A stretch of 64,000 nucleotides of DNA, from the NCBI GenBank assembly GCA_026390795.1, contig JAPLFG010000003.1:744001-808000 (forward strand), in the 5' to 3' direction. Below are positions 1 to 9,427 of the stretch, one piece after another; position 1 is the first letter of the stretch, and each line of letters begins with the position of its first letter. The notes beneath the pieces were generated by a model. That model saw only the letters and a program-made list of their open reading frames with translations. It was not told the DNA's origin and made no database searches. The position numbers and the translations under genes are program-made. This DNA comes from Ignavibacteriales bacterium (GTDB lineage Bacteria > Bacteroidota > Ignavibacteria > Ignavibacteriales > Melioribacteraceae).

Positions 1-993
1 TATGGCGATGTTTCTGCAATGGATTCTCTTTTCTGGGGTGAAGGTTGGATGTGGGATGATGATCCGGAAGCTTTTGCCGCTTATTTAACACCGCTTACAA
101 TCAACAAAAATAGTATTCGTGTGGTTGCCAAGCCAAATGATTTCGGCAAACCGGTAATCACAGAATTAATTCCAGATACAGATGCTTTTACGATCGAGAA
201 TTCTTCTTCAACAATTGATACCGGCAAAACTACTTTAAAAATCACTCGTGATTGGTTAAACCGGAATAATAAAATTCTTATCAGCGGAAATCTTTTAAAA
301 TCTGCAGAACCGGATACTGTTCTGCTTAATGTTTTCAATCCTACATTTTACTTCCTTAATTTGATGAAAGAAAGTTTTGAGAGAAACGGAATTTCATTCA
401 GCGGAAAAATTGATACCTCCAGATTGAACAAAGATGCAGTCATTCTTTCTTCGTATGAACGCAGCATTGAGCCGGTCATTATAAACACAAACAAAGCCAG
501 CGACAACTTGAGCGCAGAATTACTGCTTAGAACAATTTCGTTAAATATTTACGGCAAACACGCGTCGGCAAAAAAAGGAATTCAACTGGTTGATAGTTTG
601 ATAACACTCTCTGGGTCAAATCCAAAAGATTTCATGATTGTTGACGGGTCCGGATTATCATTTTATAATTTACTCTCAGCTGAATTACTTACCAATGTGA
701 TGAAATATTTTTATTACAAACAACCAATAATATTTAAAAAACTTTTTAATTCTTTCCCTATCTCCGGTTATGATGGTACCCTAAAAAACCGCATGAAAGG
801 ATCTTCCATAGAAGGGCGTGTATTTGCCAAAACCGGTTCCCTGCGAGGTGTAAATAGTTTATCTGGTTATTTGATGAGCAGAAATGATCACTTGATAGCC
901 TTTTCAATTTTGCTTCAAAATTACAAAGGGAACTCAAATCAAGCACGCGCAATTCAAGATGATGTATGTAAAATTATTTTTGAAACCAATTAG
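1..993 (+). CDS. dacB: D-alanyl-D-alanine carboxypeptidase/endopeptidase, PBP4 (S13) family, 5' truncated by window
   Basis: Penicillin-binding protein 4 family enzyme that trims or cleaves D-Ala cross-links in periplasmic peptidoglycan. The reading frame is open from base 1, so the N-terminus lies outside the window; an in-frame ATG at 19 is internal. Two of the three active-site motifs are visible: SDN (within ASDNLSAELLL) and KTG (within FAKTGSLRGV). The SxxK nucleophile motif would be upstream. The order SDN, then a GSGLS-like segment, then KTG fits the S13 family. The visible opening, with DSLFWGEGWMWDD, matches the conserved region after the first catalytic block. It is followed 14 bp later by prmA. 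Confidence 0.88.
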   Translation, partial: YGDVSAMDSLFWGEGWMWDDDPEAFAAYLTPLTINKNSIRVVAKPNDFGKPVITELIPDTDAFTIENSSSTIDTGKTTLKITRDWLNRNNKILISGNLLKSAEPDTVLLNVFNPTFYFLNLMKESFERNGISFSGKIDTSRLNKDAVILSSYERSIEPVIINTNKASDNLSAELLLRTISLNIYGKHASAKKGIQLVDSLITLSGSNPKDFMIVDGSGLSFYNLLSAELLTNVMKYFYYKQPIIFKKLFNSFPISGYDGTLKNRMKGSSIEGRVFAKTGSLRGVNSLSGYLMSRNDHLIAFSILLQNYKGNSNQARAIQDDVCKIIFETN

Positions 994-1007
994 TAAAATG
1001 GTATTTC

Positions 1008-1856
1008 ATGAAAACTTATAAACAATACAGAATTCAAACTGATCCTGTTGACGTTGAACTCGTTAGCGGATTGCTTTGGCAGCTTGATCTTGACGGCATC
1101 AATGAAACTGATAACGGTTTGATTGTATTTGCAGGCTCGGCAAAAAATATTTCTCAAAACGATATAAAAAACATTTTGGACCGGATTGTTGGTGAAGGGC
1201 AGATTCAGTCCTTCACAATATTAGAAGAAACGCTTGAAGATAAAAACTGGAACGAGGAATATGAAAAAAATGTCCGCGTAATTGAAGTAACTGACAGAAT
1301 AGTCATCAAGCCGTCATTCAAAGATTATGCAATCAAACCTGATCAAATTATAATTACGATTGATCCTAAAATGTCTTTTGGCACCGGAGAACATGCAACA
1401 ACTAAACTTGTTCTTCAATTGATTGATAAATATGTTCTTGGAGGTGAAAAAGTTCTGGACGTTGGTTCTGGAACCGGCGTGCTTGGCATTAGCGCGGTTA
1501 TGATCGGCGCTCAATCCGCAATTTGTATCGACAACGATGAATGGTGTTCCTTAAACGGTGATGAGAATGTGAAAGCTAACCATCTTGAAAACAAAGTTGA
1601 AATTCGTCTGGCTGAGATTCAGCAGATAGAAGAAAATAATTTTGATTTGGTAGTTGCCAATATTAATAAGCATATTTTACTTGATATTGCTGAAGAGATC
1701 AAACGAAAAATAAAAAAGACCGGAACATTAATATTGTCCGGTCTCTTAATTATTGACGAGAAAGATATAATAGAAAAATATTCCTCAATAGGATTTAGAT
1801 TGCTACAAAAGAACGAGATGGATGAATGGTGCGCGCTCGTTCTTCAATTGGACTAA
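1008..1856 (+). CDS. prmA: Ribosomal protein L11 methyltransferase PrmA
   Basis: SAM-dependent methyltransferase predicted to trimethylate ribosomal protein L11 in the cytoplasm. The 282-residue length fits the family. The SAM-binding motif I is DVGSGTGVLG near residue 151, followed by an acidic CIDND motif II. The post-motif VVANINKHILLDI corresponds to the NxxxxxL substrate segment of PrmA. An N-terminal alpha/beta domain of about 100 residues precedes the Rossmann fold. The gene lies 14 bp after the PBP4 gene and converges on the MarR gene with only 4 bp between the stops. Confidence 0.92.
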   Translation: MKTYKQYRIQTDPVDVELVSGLLWQLDLDGINETDNGLIVFAGSAKNISQNDIKNILDRIVGEGQIQSFTILEETLEDKNWNEEYEKNVRVIEVTDRIVIKPSFKDYAIKPDQIIITIDPKMSFGTGEHATTKLVLQLIDKYVLGGEKVLDVGSGTGVLGISAVMIGAQSAICIDNDEWCSLNGDENVKANHLENKVEIRLAEIQQIEENNFDLVVANINKHILLDIAEEIKRKIKKTGTLILSGLLIIDEKDIIEKYSSIGFRLLQKNEMDEWCALVLQLD

Positions 1857-1860
1857 AAAA

Positions 1861-2286
1861 TTAAGCTTCGAATTTGCTTAATAATTTTGCCAATTCCTTT
1901 TGCTCATGGTCGCTCAAGACAGATGTAAGAGATGCAATATTATCCGAATACTTCGGCATAATGGATCCGATCTTCGCTTTTCCACTAGCAGTTAAATCCG
2001 CAAGAATAACTCTTCTGTCTTCCTTTGAAAAAATTCTTTTAACAAATCCTTCTTTTTCCAAATTATCCATCACACAAGTAATGTTTGCGCCGGTAACCAT
2101 CATTTCTTCGCTGAGTCTCTTTAATGGTACAGGACCGGTCTTATAAAGAATTTCAAGAACTCCAAATTGAGGAGAAGTCAAGTTTTCGGAAAACATCTGT
2201 TTAGCTTGAACTTTGTGATACTTGTCGTATGCTTTGGATAATTTTTCAAATAAGTCTAATGCCAATTGTTTCTTTTCACTGGCCAT
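1861..2286 (-). CDS. MarR family transcriptional regulator
   Basis: A 141-residue winged-helix regulator. The core reads FGVLEILYKTGPVPLKRLSE, then a recognition helix with MVTGANITCVMDNLEKEGFV and the beta-wing SKEDRRVILADLT, the usual MarR order. The ATG at 2286 is preceded by an AAGGAAT ribosome-binding site. It is divergent from the menaquinone operon across 281 bp, which contains an AATTAATAGTTAATT palindrome close to this gene. Autoregulation is likely. Control of the men genes is possible from position alone and is not shown. The ligand is unknown. Confidence 0.88.
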   Translation of the reverse strand: MASEKKQLALDLFEKLSKAYDKYHKVQAKQMFSENLTSPQFGVLEILYKTGPVPLKRLSEEMMVTGANITCVMDNLEKEGFVKRIFSKEDRRVILADLTASGKAKIGSIMPKYSDNIASLTSVLSDHEQKELAKLLSKFEA

Positions 2287-2344
2287 ATTTTCATTCCTTT
2301 CTTTATTTAAAAATTAATATGTAAAACAGAAAATCTAGTATATC

Positions 2345-2359
2345 AATTAATAGTTAATT
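2345..2359. promoter_or_regulatory. Candidate MarR operator palindrome
   Basis: The sequence AATTAATAGTTAATT is a perfect 6+3+6 inverted repeat, flanked by ATC on the left and GAT (one base further out) on the right. It sits 58 bp upstream of the marR-type start codon in the divergent region. Size and symmetry suit a MarR dimer. In such AT-rich DNA a chance palindrome is possible. Confidence 0.4.
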
Positions 2360-2504
2360 AGATCTGGCATTTTTAATTATTTAATATAGCTCCAGTTAAA
2401 ATAAATTTTTATAACTAGAAAAAAAAGGGATTTCAATGTTTTTCCACTTTTTTGAACTATTAATGTTTTTCTTCTAACTATTTCCTTATAAAATTTAAAC
2501 GTAG

Positions 2505-2535
2505 TTTGAAACTAAGTAAGGATAAATTATATTAT
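2505..2535 (+). promoter_or_regulatory. Candidate Bacteroidota-type promoter for the men operon
   Basis: TTTG at 2505-2508, a 19-nt spacer, then TATATTAT at 2528-2535. This resembles the -33 TTTG / -7 TAnnTTTG consensus, with the last bases of the -7 box imperfect. It ends 32 bp before the proposed TTG start of menF. Confidence 0.4.
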
Positions 2536-2567
2536 CCAGATAAATAACAACTTTTCTAATCGCGAAA

Positions 2568-3974
2568 TTGATAATAAATAAACAAATATTTTTAGATAAA
2601 GGTTCTGACACTTACTACAATCAATTTGAAGCGTCACACTTATTTTCGTTTTCTCAAAAGATTGATGAGCAAGAATATCAAGAACTCAAAAAAAAATTAC
2701 TGAGCAATAATAATTTCTTGTTCTATTGGTGCAGTCCATCTGAAGATTTCTCTTTCATAGCTTATGGAGATATCTATTCGATAAGCAGAAAAGAGTTCAA
2801 GAATTTATCTGAGTTCGACGATCTATTAAAACACTTACCGTTTAAAATTGTTCCCGGCACGAAAGATATTAGTGAAACTTCATATCCATTGTTTGTTGGA
2901 GGTATAAAATTCCCTTCAGAAAAGACCGGAACACTTTGGGAAGATTTTGAATTTGCCAAATGGAGCATACCACATATCCTTGCGCTCCGACAAGGTGAAA
3001 ATTATAAAATCGTTATAAATATTTTCGGCAATGAATTAAACAATGAATCCACTTGGGATTATATTGAGAATATTCTTTCGCATAAAAGTGAGCCAGAGAA
3101 AGAAGTTATAGAAGATGAGGGGAATCAAATTAGAATTCTTTCCCAAAAACCAAACGTTGATATTGCGCAATGGTCGGTTCAGGTTAATTCTGCACTCAAA
3201 AAGTTATCTCCGGATGAATTAAAAAAAGTCGTTCTTGCCCGCTCAAATGAGATTAAATTCAACACAGTTCCAAACATATTTAAACAACTGAAACAATTAG
3301 AATTAAATTATGGCAATTGTATTACTTTTGCTTATAGATCCGGAGCATCCATTTTCTTCGGGGCAACGCCGGAAAGTCTTTTTAAATTGAATGACGGCTT
3401 TGTAGAAACAGATGCACTTGCCGGTTCCATAGAGCGGGGAATTAACGACGAGCAAGACCGTGCTCTTGAGTTACAGCTTCTTGAAGACAGCAAAAATTTA
3501 GCGGAACATGAAAGCGTTGTTGACTTTATTATCGACAGACTAAGTCCATTTACGGAAAAAATACTTTTTGATTCACAACCAAAGGTTAAGAAATACTCTA
3601 ACATTCAGCATCTTTATTCGCAGATCCGGGGAAAATTGAAAGACGAAGTAGCAATATTTTCCCTTCTGGAAAAATTATACCCAACACCCGCAGTTTGCGG
3701 TTCTCCAAGCAATGAAGCACTTAAAATCATTAATGAACTGGAAACTTTTGACCGCGGACTTTTTGCCGGCACCATCGGCTGGTTTAATTTAAATGGCAGA
3801 GCGGAATTTGCAGTTGGAATTCGTTCCGCACTTTTATCCGGAAAAATTTTAAATGCATTTGCAGGATGCGGTATTGTAAACGGCTCCGACCCGCTTTCTG
3901 AATTCAATGAATCAGAATTAAAACTAAAACCAATACTAAATCTCTTTGCCAATGAAACTATCTATAAATCGTAA
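2568..3974 (+). CDS. menF: Isochorismate synthase MenF
   Basis: Converts chorismate to isochorismate, the first committed step of menaquinone synthesis. The 468-residue protein has the chorismate-binding domain in its C-terminal half: LKKVVLARS near residue 220 (the Lys position of MenF/EntC), GATPESLFKL, DALAGSIERG, the SQIRG motif, PTPAVCGSP and FAGCGIVNGSDP. The start chosen is TTG, because no in-frame ATG lies near the N-terminus. It heads an operon with menD, menH, menB, menA, menC and menE. Its last codons overlap the start of menD. Confidence 0.92.
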   Translation: MIINKQIFLDKGSDTYYNQFEASHLFSFSQKIDEQEYQELKKKLLSNNNFLFYWCSPSEDFSFIAYGDIYSISRKEFKNLSEFDDLLKHLPFKIVPGTKDISETSYPLFVGGIKFPSEKTGTLWEDFEFAKWSIPHILALRQGENYKIVINIFGNELNNESTWDYIENILSHKSEPEKEVIEDEGNQIRILSQKPNVDIAQWSVQVNSALKKLSPDELKKVVLARSNEIKFNTVPNIFKQLKQLELNYGNCITFAYRSGASIFFGATPESLFKLNDGFVETDALAGSIERGINDEQDRALELQLLEDSKNLAEHESVVDFIIDRLSPFTEKILFDSQPKVKKYSNIQHLYSQIRGKLKDEVAIFSLLEKLYPTPAVCGSPSNEALKIINELETFDRGLFAGTIGWFNLNGRAEFAVGIRSALLSGKILNAFAGCGIVNGSDPLSEFNESELKLKPILNLFANETIYKS

Positions 3975-5718
3975 TATTGTCTGGAGCGATATTTTTATTA
4001 ACCGTCTAGTACAGTTAGGCGTTAAGTACGCTTGTATTTCACCAGGTTCCAGAAGTACTCCGCTAACTTTAGCTTTTGCATCTAATAAAAATATTGAAGT
4101 CATTCCGATTGTTGATGAACGATCTTCTGGATTTTTTGCACTTGGACTAGCTAAGAAAACAAATACACCGGTTGCCATTGTGACTACTTCCGGAACTGCG
4201 GTTGCTGAGTTGTATCCCGCAATTATTGAAGCGTATTATCAAAGAGTTCCGTTGATAATTTGTACAGCCGACCGTCCTCCTTTTTTACGAAACCGGGGCG
4301 CAAATCAAACTATCAATCAAGAAAATATTTATGAAAATCATATCAGATTATTTATTGATGCCGGATTGCCTGATATTAAAAAGCTATCTGTAATCAAACA
4401 AGTTGCAGAAAAAGCAGTACTCTCCTCATCTATAGATAACTTAGGTCCGGTCCATATAAACTTTCCATTTGAAAAACCTTTTGAGCCGCATAGTTTCACC
4501 GACAAAATTAAAGTTGATGCGATTGAGAAAGTGTTTTTTAATACATTTCTTGAAATAACACCTGTGACTGAGAGTAAAGTAAATTTTAATGCACTTTCCA
4601 AAAAATTTTATTCCAAAGAACGCGGCATAATATTGATCGGGTTCGGACATTATCAGAATGATTTTGCAAAACAAGTAATCCGTTTATCTGAAAAATTTGG
4701 TTACCCGATTTACGTGGACGGTGCTTCATCACTTAGATTCGGCAGTCATTCAAAAGAAAATTTAGTTGATAACCTAACAGCCATAATCCGCGCAAAAGAT
4801 TTTCAGAAGTACTTCGATCCCGAAATAATCATTCAATTCGGCGGAACTCCGACTTCAAATGTTCTACAGCATTATTTTAAGAACTCGAAAGCTGAAAAAA
4901 TTTTAGTGAATGAGTTTGGAGATAAAAATGATCCTTCTCTAACCGCAAAAACTGTTATACTTGCCAATCCTTCCGAATTTTGTGATTCGTTACTTCAAAA
5001 GGCTGCTAATAAAGAAAATCGTGATAGCTGCTGGTTGATTGATTTTCAAGCAATGAATAATTTTTCTGAAGAGATAAAAAATGAGTATTTCAAAAATATT
5101 AAATTTCCATTTGAAGGCAGAGCAGCAATTGAGCTGTTAAACGCAATACCGAATAGATCAAGCATTATGATATCGAACTCATCACCGATTCGCGATATTG
5201 ATTTTTTTGCCTCCTCAAATCTAAAACAGATAAATATTTTTACAAACCGCGGTGCAAGCGGAATTGATGGAATCAATTCAACGGCACTTGGAATTGCCAA
5301 AACATCCAAAAAGAATAATTATCTTCTCATCGGCGACCTAGCATTCTACCATGATCTTAACGGATTGCACAACGCAATCAAATATAACATTGCAATGACG
5401 ATAGTTCTGATTAACAATAATGGCGGCGGAATATTTGAATCCCTTCCAATTTCTGAATACAAAGAGTTTTTTACAGAGAACTTTTCAACACCATTGAAAA
5501 TAGATTTTAAAAAGATTGTTGAAGCTTACGGTGCAACTTATTATAGAATAAAAAACTGGAAAGATTTGAAAGAAAAAGTGATATTGTCTTCGAGGAATAA
5601 AAAACTTACCGTTCTGGAGATTCAAACCGACGCAAAAGAGTCAAAATTTCAGCGCCAGGAATATTGGAACGCAGTATCTAATCGAATTGTAAAATTTATC
5701 CATGATATTAAAAGTTGA
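3952..5718 (+). CDS. menD: 2-succinyl-5-enolpyruvyl-6-hydroxy-3-cyclohexene-1-carboxylate synthase MenD
   Basis: Thiamine-diphosphate enzyme that adds the succinyl semialdehyde unit from 2-oxoglutarate to isochorismate. The N-terminal domain carries SPGSRSTPLTLAF and TTSGTAVAELYPA, followed by ADRPPFLRNRGANQ. The C-terminal ThDP/Mg motif begins at GDLAFYHDLNG near residue 461 and ends at NNNGGGIFE. I prefer the ATG at 3952 (588 residues, MKLSINR) over an upstream TTG at 3946. It overlaps the 3' end of menF and the 5' end of menH, implying translational coupling. Confidence 0.95.
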   Translation: MKLSINRNIVWSDIFINRLVQLGVKYACISPGSRSTPLTLAFASNKNIEVIPIVDERSSGFFALGLAKKTNTPVAIVTTSGTAVAELYPAIIEAYYQRVPLIICTADRPPFLRNRGANQTINQENIYENHIRLFIDAGLPDIKKLSVIKQVAEKAVLSSSIDNLGPVHINFPFEKPFEPHSFTDKIKVDAIEKVFFNTFLEITPVTESKVNFNALSKKFYSKERGIILIGFGHYQNDFAKQVIRLSEKFGYPIYVDGASSLRFGSHSKENLVDNLTAIIRAKDFQKYFDPEIIIQFGGTPTSNVLQHYFKNSKAEKILVNEFGDKNDPSLTAKTVILANPSEFCDSLLQKAANKENRDSCWLIDFQAMNNFSEEIKNEYFKNIKFPFEGRAAIELLNAIPNRSSIMISNSSPIRDIDFFASSNLKQINIFTNRGASGIDGINSTALGIAKTSKKNNYLLIGDLAFYHDLNGLHNAIKYNIAMTIVLINNNGGGIFESLPISEYKEFFTENFSTPLKIDFKKIVEAYGATYYRIKNWKDLKEKVILSSRNKKLTVLEIQTDAKESKFQRQEYWNAVSNRIVKFIHDIKS

Positions 5719-6532
5719 CGATATTGAGTTTAACCTTCTCTTAAACGAATCCGATTTAAATAGAGACAAAACGCCAATTGTTTTTCTCCACGGTTTTACC
5801 GGTGATTCAAGCGATTGGCAATTTCTTTTCAGTAAGCTTCCGGATAATTTATTACCCGTTGCAATTGACCTTGTAGGGCATGGCAAATCGGGTTCTCCAT
5901 TTGATTCAAAGTTTTATACTTGTACGGCAATTGTACATCAACTCAATTCGATTTTTTCACAACTAAATTTTCAGAATATAATTCTTACCGGGTATTCAAT
6001 GGGCGGACGTGTCGCTCTTTCGTATTGCTTAAAACATACTCAACAAATTAAAGCCGCTATTTTTGAAAGCGCCAACCCGGGCATTGAAGATATTTGCTTG
6101 AAAAAAGAACGGGTTGAATTTGATTTTCTCTTAGCGGAAAAAATAAAAAATGAAGGTGTTGAATCGTTTATTAGTTTCTGGTTTGAAACTCCGCTGTTTC
6201 AATCATTAAAGAAATTGCCGAATTTCGAAAAAATTAAGAAAAAAAGATTGGAGAATAATTCAACCGGTTTAGCTAACTCTCTTTTAAATTTCAGTACCGG
6301 ATTGATGATGAGTTATTGGGACAGACTCAATTCACTTAATTTTCCGGTTTTACTTATCAGCGGCGAGTTGGATAAAAAATACACAAAAATTAACAAAGCG
6401 ATGAAATCTAAATTTCCGGCTGCCGAACACAAAGCAATTTTGGATTGCGGTCATAATGTGCACATAGAAAAGCCGGAGGTTTTTACTAAATTAGTTCTGG
6501 ATTTTTTAGATACTATTGAAAGGAAGAAATGA
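5702..6532 (+). CDS. menH: 2-succinyl-6-hydroxy-2,4-cyclohexadiene-1-carboxylate synthase MenH (alpha/beta hydrolase)
   Basis: Alpha/beta-hydrolase expected to eliminate pyruvate from the MenD product. It has 276 residues. The oxyanion-hole segment is [12 protein letters not shown]. The nucleophile elbow GYSMGG puts Ser near residue 99. The acid lies in SGELDKKY near 220 and the catalytic His in [10 protein letters not shown] near 250. The start overlaps menD by 17 bp and the stop overlaps the menB start by 4 bp. The fold alone does not define the substrate; the assignment rests on operon position and the MenH-like pattern. Confidence 0.88.
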   Translation: MILKVDDIEFNLLLNESDLNRDKTPIVFLHGFTGDSSDWQFLFSKLPDNLLPVAIDLVGHGKSGSPFDSKFYTCTAIVHQLNSIFSQLNFQNIILTGYSMGGRVALSYCLKHTQQIKAAIFESANPGIEDICLKKERVEFDFLLAEKIKNEGVESFISFWFETPLFQSLKKLPNFEKIKKKRLENNSTGLANSLLNFSTGLMMSYWDRLNSLNFPVLLISGELDKKYTKINKAMKSKFPAAEHKAILDCGHNVHIEKPEVFTKLVLDFLDTIERKK

Positions 6533-7362
6533 AATTAGATTGGATAAAAGCTAAAGATTATTCAGACATCATTTATGAAAAGGTGGATGGAATTGCAAAA
6601 ATTACAATTAACCGTCCAGAAAAGAGAAATGCATTCCGTCCTGAAACTACACTCGAACTTTTTGATGCATTTGCCGATGCACGCGAGGATTCAAATATCG
6701 GAGTAATATTATTAACCGGCAAAGGTCCAGCTAAAGACGGGAAATATGCATTCTGTTCCGGCGGCGATCAATCGACCCGAGGTGATAAAGGTTATGTAGG
6801 TAAAGATGGTGTCCCTCGTTTGAATATACTCGATGTACAAAAACAAATCCGGAGTATCCCCAAACCTGTAATTGCATTAGTTGCCGGCTATGCAATCGGA
6901 GGCGGGCACGTGCTTCACGTTGTATGTGATTTAACAATTGCAGCAGAGAATGCCATCTTCGGTCAAACAGGTCCAAAGGTTGGCAGTTTTGATGGTGGAT
7001 TTGGTTCAAGTTATTTAGCAAGAATTGTTGGTCAAAAGAAAGCTAGAGAAATTTGGTTTCTCTGCCGTCAATATAATGCGGAAGAAGCGCTGACAATGGG
7101 ATTGGTAAATAAAGTAGTTCCTCTTAATCAGCTTGAAGCTGAGGGCATTCAGTGGGCAAAAGAAATTTTAGAAATGAGCCCTCTTTCAATACGCTTAATA
7201 AAATCTGCTTTCAACGCAGAGCTTGACGGACAAGCCGGAATTCAGGAACTTGCCGGCAATGCAACACTTCTTTATTATATGAGTGAAGAAGCACAAGAAG
7301 GTAAAAACGCATATAACGAAAAACGCAAACCGGATTTCAAAAAATTTCCAAGGGTTCCATAA
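6529..7362 (+). CDS. menB: 1,4-dihydroxy-2-naphthoyl-CoA synthase MenB
   Basis: Crotonase-fold enzyme that cyclises o-succinylbenzoyl-CoA to DHNA-CoA. Of 277 residues, diagnostic stretches are [11 protein letters not shown] (CoA and oxyanion site), [13 protein letters not shown] near residue 120 and [16 protein letters not shown], all typical of MenB rather than general enoyl-CoA hydratases. It overlaps menH by an ATGA. The 101-bp gap to menA contains a weak TTCCGA/TCGGAA stem-loop at 7376-7395, but no T-run that would indicate termination. Confidence 0.96.
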   Translation: MKLDWIKAKDYSDIIYEKVDGIAKITINRPEKRNAFRPETTLELFDAFADAREDSNIGVILLTGKGPAKDGKYAFCSGGDQSTRGDKGYVGKDGVPRLNILDVQKQIRSIPKPVIALVAGYAIGGGHVLHVVCDLTIAAENAIFGQTGPKVGSFDGGFGSSYLARIVGQKKAREIWFLCRQYNAEEALTMGLVNKVVPLNQLEAEGIQWAKEILEMSPLSIRLIKSAFNAELDGQAGIQELAGNATLLYYMSEEAQEGKNAYNEKRKPDFKKFPRVP

Positions 7363-7463
7363 AACTGCATTACAGTTCCGATCTTAATTTCGGAAAGGAA
7401 AACTTACGGGATAAACTTGCAAAGATTTTTCACTGAGAGTTTTAATAATGATATCGTATTTTA

Positions 7464-8363
7464 ATGATTAATTCAGAAACAAAAACTATTTCCAAATTAG
7501 ATGCATGGATTCTTGCGAGCCGTCCAAGAACTTTAGCTGCTGCCGTTGTACCTGTAATCATCGGTTCTTCAATAGCTGTACGTGACGGCGTGTTTAATCC
7601 TTTTGCTGCCTTGCTTGCTCTAATCTGCTCTTTATTAATTCAAGTTGGGACAAATTTTGTTAATGATCTTTTCGATTTTCTTCACGGAACTGATAAAAAA
7701 GATCGCATCGGTCCTCTTAGAGTAATTGCATCCGGATTAATTTCCAAACAAGAAATGAAAATGGGAATTTATTTAACATTTGGAATTAGCTTTTTACTTG
7801 GTTTATATCTCGTTTATTTAGGCGGAATGTTCATTCTCTTCATCGGAATATTTTCCATACTTGCCGGTATTGCATATACTGCCGGTCCGTATCCATTAGC
7901 TTACAATGGTCTAGGCGACATTGCAGTTTTTATATTTTTTGGATTTGTAGGAACTATAGGAACGTATTACGTTCAAGCTAATCAAATTACACCGATGGTT
8001 TTCTGGTCGTCAGTTCCGGTAGGCGCGCTAATAACAAATATTCTAGTTGTAAATAATTATCGTGACCGGGAAGAAGATCGTTCAAACGGGAAGAGAACTC
8101 TCATTGTTATTTTTGGAGAACGGTTTGGACGGATCCAATATTTATTCTTTATGTTAGTATCATATGCAATACTATTTATCGTCTACTTTACCTTCAAGAA
8201 AGAAATTTTTGTTTTTCTGCCGCTTTTAAGTTTCCCTCTTGCAATTAAACTCATAAGGATGATTTATACATTGCGAGGACGGGAATTGAACAAGACACTT
8301 GAACTAACGGCAAAACTTTCAGCACTCTACGGTTTGCTCTTTGCAGCCGGAATTCTTTTATGA
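7464..8363 (+). CDS. menA: 1,4-dihydroxy-2-naphthoate polyprenyltransferase MenA (UbiA family)
   Basis: Membrane prenyltransferase that attaches the isoprenoid tail to DHNA. It has 299 residues and about eight to nine hydrophobic segments. The first Asp-rich motif is NDLFDFLHGTDKKDR near residue 67, followed by GPLRVIASGLIS. The second is NNYRDREEDRSNGKRTL near 193. Its N-terminal WILASRPRTL is typical of MenA. It overlaps menC by ATGA, so both are on one transcript. The methyltransferase that would complete menaquinone is not in the window. Confidence 0.94.
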   Translation: MINSETKTISKLDAWILASRPRTLAAAVVPVIIGSSIAVRDGVFNPFAALLALICSLLIQVGTNFVNDLFDFLHGTDKKDRIGPLRVIASGLISKQEMKMGIYLTFGISFLLGLYLVYLGGMFILFIGIFSILAGIAYTAGPYPLAYNGLGDIAVFIFFGFVGTIGTYYVQANQITPMVFWSSVPVGALITNILVVNNYRDREEDRSNGKRTLIVIFGERFGRIQYLFFMLVSYAILFIVYFTFKKEIFVFLPLLSFPLAIKLIRMIYTLRGRELNKTLELTAKLSALYGLLFAAGILL

Positions 8364-9427
8364 CTATTAAAGAATTTAAATACTTTCCATTCTCCCTCAA
8401 TTTCAAAACTCCATTTCTGACATCCAATAAAGTAATTAACGAACGTAATGGATTTATAATTTCGATATATGACGAACTTGGTAATTCGGCATTTGGTGAA
8501 GCTTCTCCTCTTCCCGGATTCAGTATTGAAAATATTGGTGATGTCGAAAGAATTTTAAAAGGGCTTCGACATCAAATTATTGGTTTTAGTGTCGAAGAGA
8601 ATCTTACTTCAATCTCAAATCTGCTCTCAGAATTTAAACTTGTTCCCTCTATTGTCTTTGCACTCGAACAAGCAATTGTAGGTCTTTGCGTTAAACGTAA
8701 TAAAAGTTTTATTTCAGGAGCATTTGGAAATATAAATTCTGTTATAGAAGTGAATGCAATTCTCGGATTAGATGATGCGAATAATATTTTAACAAAAATT
8801 GAAGGGGAAATTCAAAACGGATACGGTACGATCAAGTTAAAAGTAGGTAGAAATAATTTCGAAGATGATTTTAATCTTCTAAAAAACGTGAGAGAAAAAT
8901 TTGGCGAATTACTTAAGATTAGAATAGATGCTAACGGAAAGTGGCCGAGAGAAATGGTAAATGAATATCTCAATCAAATTTCGCAGTTTAACATTCAATA
9001 CATCGAAGAACCTTGCGCGAATTTGGAAATATTAAATCAACTATCGGACACTTCGCCTATTCAAATAGCCATTGATGAATCGATCCTTTCGATAAATGAT
9101 GCTAAAAAGATAATTAATGATAGCAATATTGAATTCATAGTTTTAAAACCAATGATACTGGGCGGAATAATTTCTTCATTCTTGCTCATCAAAGAAGCCG
9201 GAAGAAAAAATAAAAATATTATTATCTCATCCTCGTTCGAAAGTGCGGTTGGAAAAAGCGCCTTAGTTCTTCTTGCGGCTATAACTGATCATTCATTTGC
9301 TCACGGACTTGATACTTCAAAAAATTTTGAAAAAGATATTTGTAAAGATCCATACGAAGTGAAAAACGGAAAAATTAATTTTAATATAGAGAAGTATCCG
9401 CCACAATTTGATTTATCACGCTTATGA
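8360..9427 (+). CDS. menC: o-Succinylbenzoate synthase MenC (enolase superfamily)
   Basis: Dehydrates the MenH product to o-succinylbenzoate. The 355-residue enolase-superfamily protein shows the catalytic Lys in IKLKVG near residue 160, metal ligands in RIDANG (190), YIEEP (215) and AIDES (238), and the second Lys in VLKPMILGG (262). Sequence drift is normal for MenC, so the operon context strengthens the call. It overlaps menA and menE by 4 bp each. Confidence 0.92.
   Translation: MTIKEFKYFPFSLNFKTPFLTSNKVINERNGFIISIYDELGNSAFGEASPLPGFSIENIGDVERILKGLRHQIIGFSVEENLTSISNLLSEFKLVPSIVFALEQAIVGLCVKRNKSFISGAFGNINSVIEVNAILGLDDANNILTKIEGEIQNGYGTIKLKVGRNNFEDDFNLLKNVREKFGELLKIRIDANGKWPREMVNEYLNQISQFNIQYIEEPCANLEILNQLSDTSPIQIAIDESILSINDAKKIINDSNIEFIVLKPMILGGIISSFLLIKEAGRKNKNIIISSSFESAVGKSALVLLAAITDHSFAHGLDTSKNFEKDICKDPYEVKNGKINFNIEKYPPQFDLSRL

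Noticed and set aside
7376-7395. TTCCGA/TCGGAA stem-loop between menB and menA as an internal terminator
   Set aside because: The stem is only 6 bp with an 8-nt loop and is followed by purines rather than a T-run.
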